A stretch of 64,000 nucleotides of DNA, from assembly GCF_001715975.1 (NCBI RefSeq), contig NZ_MARB01000005.1:1-64000 (forward strand), read 5' to 3'. This document shows, one piece after another, positions 62,093-64,000 of this stretch; positions within the stretch are counted from its first letter, which is position 1, and every line of letters starts with the position of its first letter. The DNA is from Candidatus Thiodiazotropha endolucinida. Its GTDB lineage: Bacteria; Pseudomonadota; Gammaproteobacteria; Chromatiales; Chromatiaceae. The position numbers and the translations under genes were made by a program. The notes under the pieces are model-generated. The model worked only from the letters and a program-made list of their open reading frames with translations, was not told the DNA's origin and did not search any database.

Positions 62093-63093
62093 ATGACAGC
62101 CAAACCGGTTAAGGCTTCAGCGCAACATATCCTGGTGGTCGATGACCAACCGGAGAATCTGCGAAGCCTGGATCAGATATTAAGCTATAGCTATCAGGTC
62201 TCTTTGGCGGCCAATGGCCAGGCTTGCCTTGATCAGGTGGCGCAAAGCACACCTGATCTTATCCTGTTGGATGTGGATATGCCGTTGATGGACGGTCTGA
62301 CTGTGTGCCGCCTGGTGAAGGCGGATCCCGCCACATCCATGATCCCCATCATCTTCGTGTCGGCCTTGTCCCGCCTCAGCGAACGTCTTGCCGGCTATCA
62401 GGCCGGAGCTGATGATTATGTCACCAAGCCTTATGATGTGGATGAACTGCTGGCTAAGATTCGTATTGCCCTCAATAACCGTCACGATCTCGAAGCGGCC
62501 CGGGAGCGCGCCCTCCTTGCCCAGGAGGAGATGGAGGCTTCTCTGGCAGCCTGTATCGAACTGAACCTACTCGCCGATTTTATCGATAACAGCCTCGATT
62601 GCGATGATTTGCGTACCCTGGGTGAGGGCCTGCTGGAGACCTTTGATCGTTTCGGTTTGAGGGTGATAGTGAGGCTTGTGGAGAGCGGACACTACTTTTC
62701 CCATGCGGGTGAAGTCGGAATGCTGGACCAGGAGATGATGGAGAGCCTTTATGATAATGGCAAAATCATCGATTTCGGTCACCGTTCGCTGTTCAACGCC
62801 GAATCGGTTTCCGTGCTTGTGCGCAATATGCCTGTCCATGACCAGACGCGCTACCAGCGTTGGCGGGACAATCTCAAGCTGCTTGTGGAGGTCGTCAACA
62901 GCCGGATCTTCAGCCTGCAGCAACAAAGCAACAAAGCAACAGGCAGAAGGAGCGGGAACGCCTGCAGCCTCTGATCGCAGGTATCCACCAGTTGATCGAG
63001 AAGCTGCAGCACTCCGGGGATGACCTGAACTGGGATCAGGCATGCCACGACCTGAACCGGTTACGCATGGCCTGGGAGTCACAGCAGGTGTGA
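62093..63093 (+). pseudogene. Response regulator broken by an 8-nt tandem duplication
   Basis: From ATG 62093 (ggaggagg just upstream) the product has a receiver domain: V-V-D-D-Q-P-E-N near 16-23, phospho-acceptor in L-L-D-V-D-M-P near 62 and Lys in V-T-K-P near 112. A helical linker and a domain of unknown type follow (about 150-275). The frame then breaks at a 2.5-fold repeat of AGCAACAA (62919-62940) and stops at 62974. Removing one 8-nt unit restores a single frame to 63093, giving 330 residues with a helical C-terminus. Either a real mutation, a slippage switch or an assembly error. Confidence 0.85.
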
Positions 63094-63117
63094 CGGCGGC
63101 AGGCCCTCAATTGTCGT

Positions 63118-64000
63118 TCAACCCACCTTCGGCAAATGGCTGAGTGATGCCTGAATCGCATCATCCGGGTAGTCGAAGTCTTCCAGTTCTCCTTTGAAGT
63201 AGCGGTCATAGGAACTCATATCGAAATGGCCATGACCGGACAGGTTGAAGAGCAGGGTTTTCGCTTCACCTGTTTCGGCGCAACGTTTCGCCTCCCGAAC
63301 GGTGGCGGCAATCGCATGACAGGACTCCGGCGCAGGAATGATGCCCTGGGTCTTGGAAAAAAGTTCGCCGGCTTCAAAAGTCTCCAGCTGAGGGATGGCC
63401 ACTGCGCTCAATAATCCCTCGTTGTAGAGTTGACTGACGAGTGCCGAATCACCGTGATAGCGCAGACCGCCGGCATGTATGCCGGGCGGCATGAAATCGT
63501 GGCCCAGCGTGTACATTTTCGTCAAAGGTGTGAGACCTTCCGTGTCGCCATAATCATAAGCGTATACGCCTTTGGTCAATGTGGGGCATGAGGTCGGTTC
63601 AACGGCAACCAGATCGATCTCCTTGCCTGCCGCCTTGTCGGCAAAGAACGGGAAGGCGATACCGCCGAAGTTTGAGCCCCCTCCGCAGGGAGCGTAGATC
63701 GCATCGGGGTATTCCCCTACAAGTTCCAGCTGCTTTTTCGCCTCTTCGCCGATAATGGTCTGGTGCAGCAATACATGATTGAGCACCGAACCCAGAGCGT
63801 AGTTGGTATCCGACCGGCCGGCAGCCTCCTCGACGGCTTCGGAGATGGCGATACCCAATGACCCGGGAGAGTCGGCATCCTGTTGCAGGATATGACGTCC
63901 CGACTGGGTTATGTCAGTAGGGCTCGGAAAGACCTCGGCGCCCCATGTCTGCATCATCGAACGACGATAGGGTTTCTGTTGATAACTGACCTTGACCATA
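63118..64000 (-). CDS. Tryptophan synthase beta-chain-like protein (TrpB2 type), 5' end outside window
   Basis: The last 293-294 codons are present; the 5' part with the PLP lysine lies beyond the right edge. Visible are M-V-K-V-S-Y-Q-Q-K-P-Y-R-R-S and T-W-G-A-E-V, typical of the long TrpB2 class. The phosphate-binding C-G-G-G-S-N-F-G-G lies near residue 114 of this part, and the end L-S-G-H-G-H-F-D-M is the TrpB2 form of the PLP-pyridine serine region. It would make tryptophan from indole and serine, or act on a related substrate. No trpA or trpB1 is in view. Confidence 0.92.
   Translation of the reverse strand, partial: MVKVSYQQKPYRRSMMQTWGAEVFPSPTDITQSGRHILQQDADSPGSLGIAISEAVEEAAGRSDTNYALGSVLNHVLLHQTIIGEEAKKQLELVGEYPDAIYAPCGGGSNFGGIAFPFFADKAAGKEIDLVAVEPTSCPTLTKGVYAYDYGDTEGLTPLTKMYTLGHDFMPPGIHAGGLRYHGDSALVSQLYNEGLLSAVAIPQLETFEAGELFSKTQGIIPAPESCHAIAATVREAKRCAETGEAKTLLFNLSGHGHFDMSSYDRYFKGELEDFDYPDDAIQASLSHLPKVG

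Overview
The window comes from a gammaproteobacterium of the sulfur-oxidising type. The evidence is a type I sulfide:quinone oxidoreductase (56750-58018), a rhodanese-TusA-DsrE2 sulfur-relay cluster (40857-42073), siroheme synthase CysG (39251-40675) and a second SQR-like flavoprotein (29259-30386). Core gene order resembles Pseudomonas-type chromosomes: ppiD-fabI-peptide ABC transporter, and bcp/gcvR/dapA/bamC/MBL hydrolase. A chemosynthetic symbiont or free-living relative (Thiodiazotropha- or Sedimenticola-like) would fit, but no rRNA or other marker here proves the genus.

Positions 1-10425 are the right end of an integrated podovirus-like prophage whose left end lies outside the window. 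It carries virion/DNA-ejection-type genes (3-3638), a pentapeptide-repeat protein, a leftward lysis block (T7-type amidase plus holin-like protein) followed by two cargo genes (secreted protein, cytoplasmic protein), an unrecognised rightward two-gene operon (6913-8842), and a tyrosine integrase interrupted by one in-frame amber codon. A 14-base match to the 3' end of tRNA-Asp at 10412-10425, followed by a strong terminator, looks like the right attachment site, in the ancestral hupB-tRNA-ppiD interval.

Positions 10528-25551 hold ppiD, convergent fabI, a five-gene peptide ABC importer with two tandem fused ATPases, a periplasmic double-PilJ protein with a chemotaxis receptor, and a DUF815 ATPase. 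Positions 25823-35980 hold an RND efflux permease, the SQR-like flavoprotein, a small HMA-like protein, a separate lipoprotein RND adaptor, a stand-alone S24 peptidase-like protein, an Atm1-type ABC exporter and CCA tRNA nucleotidyltransferase. Positions 36040-43772 hold a NarX/NarL-like two-component pair, sulfur-transfer genes, CysG and a FadL porin.

Positions 44098-54512 carry regulators (LysR, Crp/Fnr, a large hybrid kinase), an AI-2E family membrane protein, PhoH2, a peroxiredoxin, GcvR and DapA. Positions 54661-64000 carry BamC, an MBL-fold hydrolase, SQR, IspG, a GlcG-like protein, a second Crp/Fnr regulator, a response regulator broken by an 8-base duplication, and the 3' part of a TrpB2-type gene.

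The intergenic DNA is rich in small repeats: a dispersed 31-nt palindrome (four full copies), a 27-nt tandem array, an 11-copy 7-nt microsatellite, a 206-bp element with perfect 30-bp terminal inverted repeats, and several hairpins. Strongest leads for new biology are the two unrecognised prophage cargo loci and the non-autonomous repeat families. Functional calls rest on reading the translated sequences and on knowledge of the families; no searches were run.
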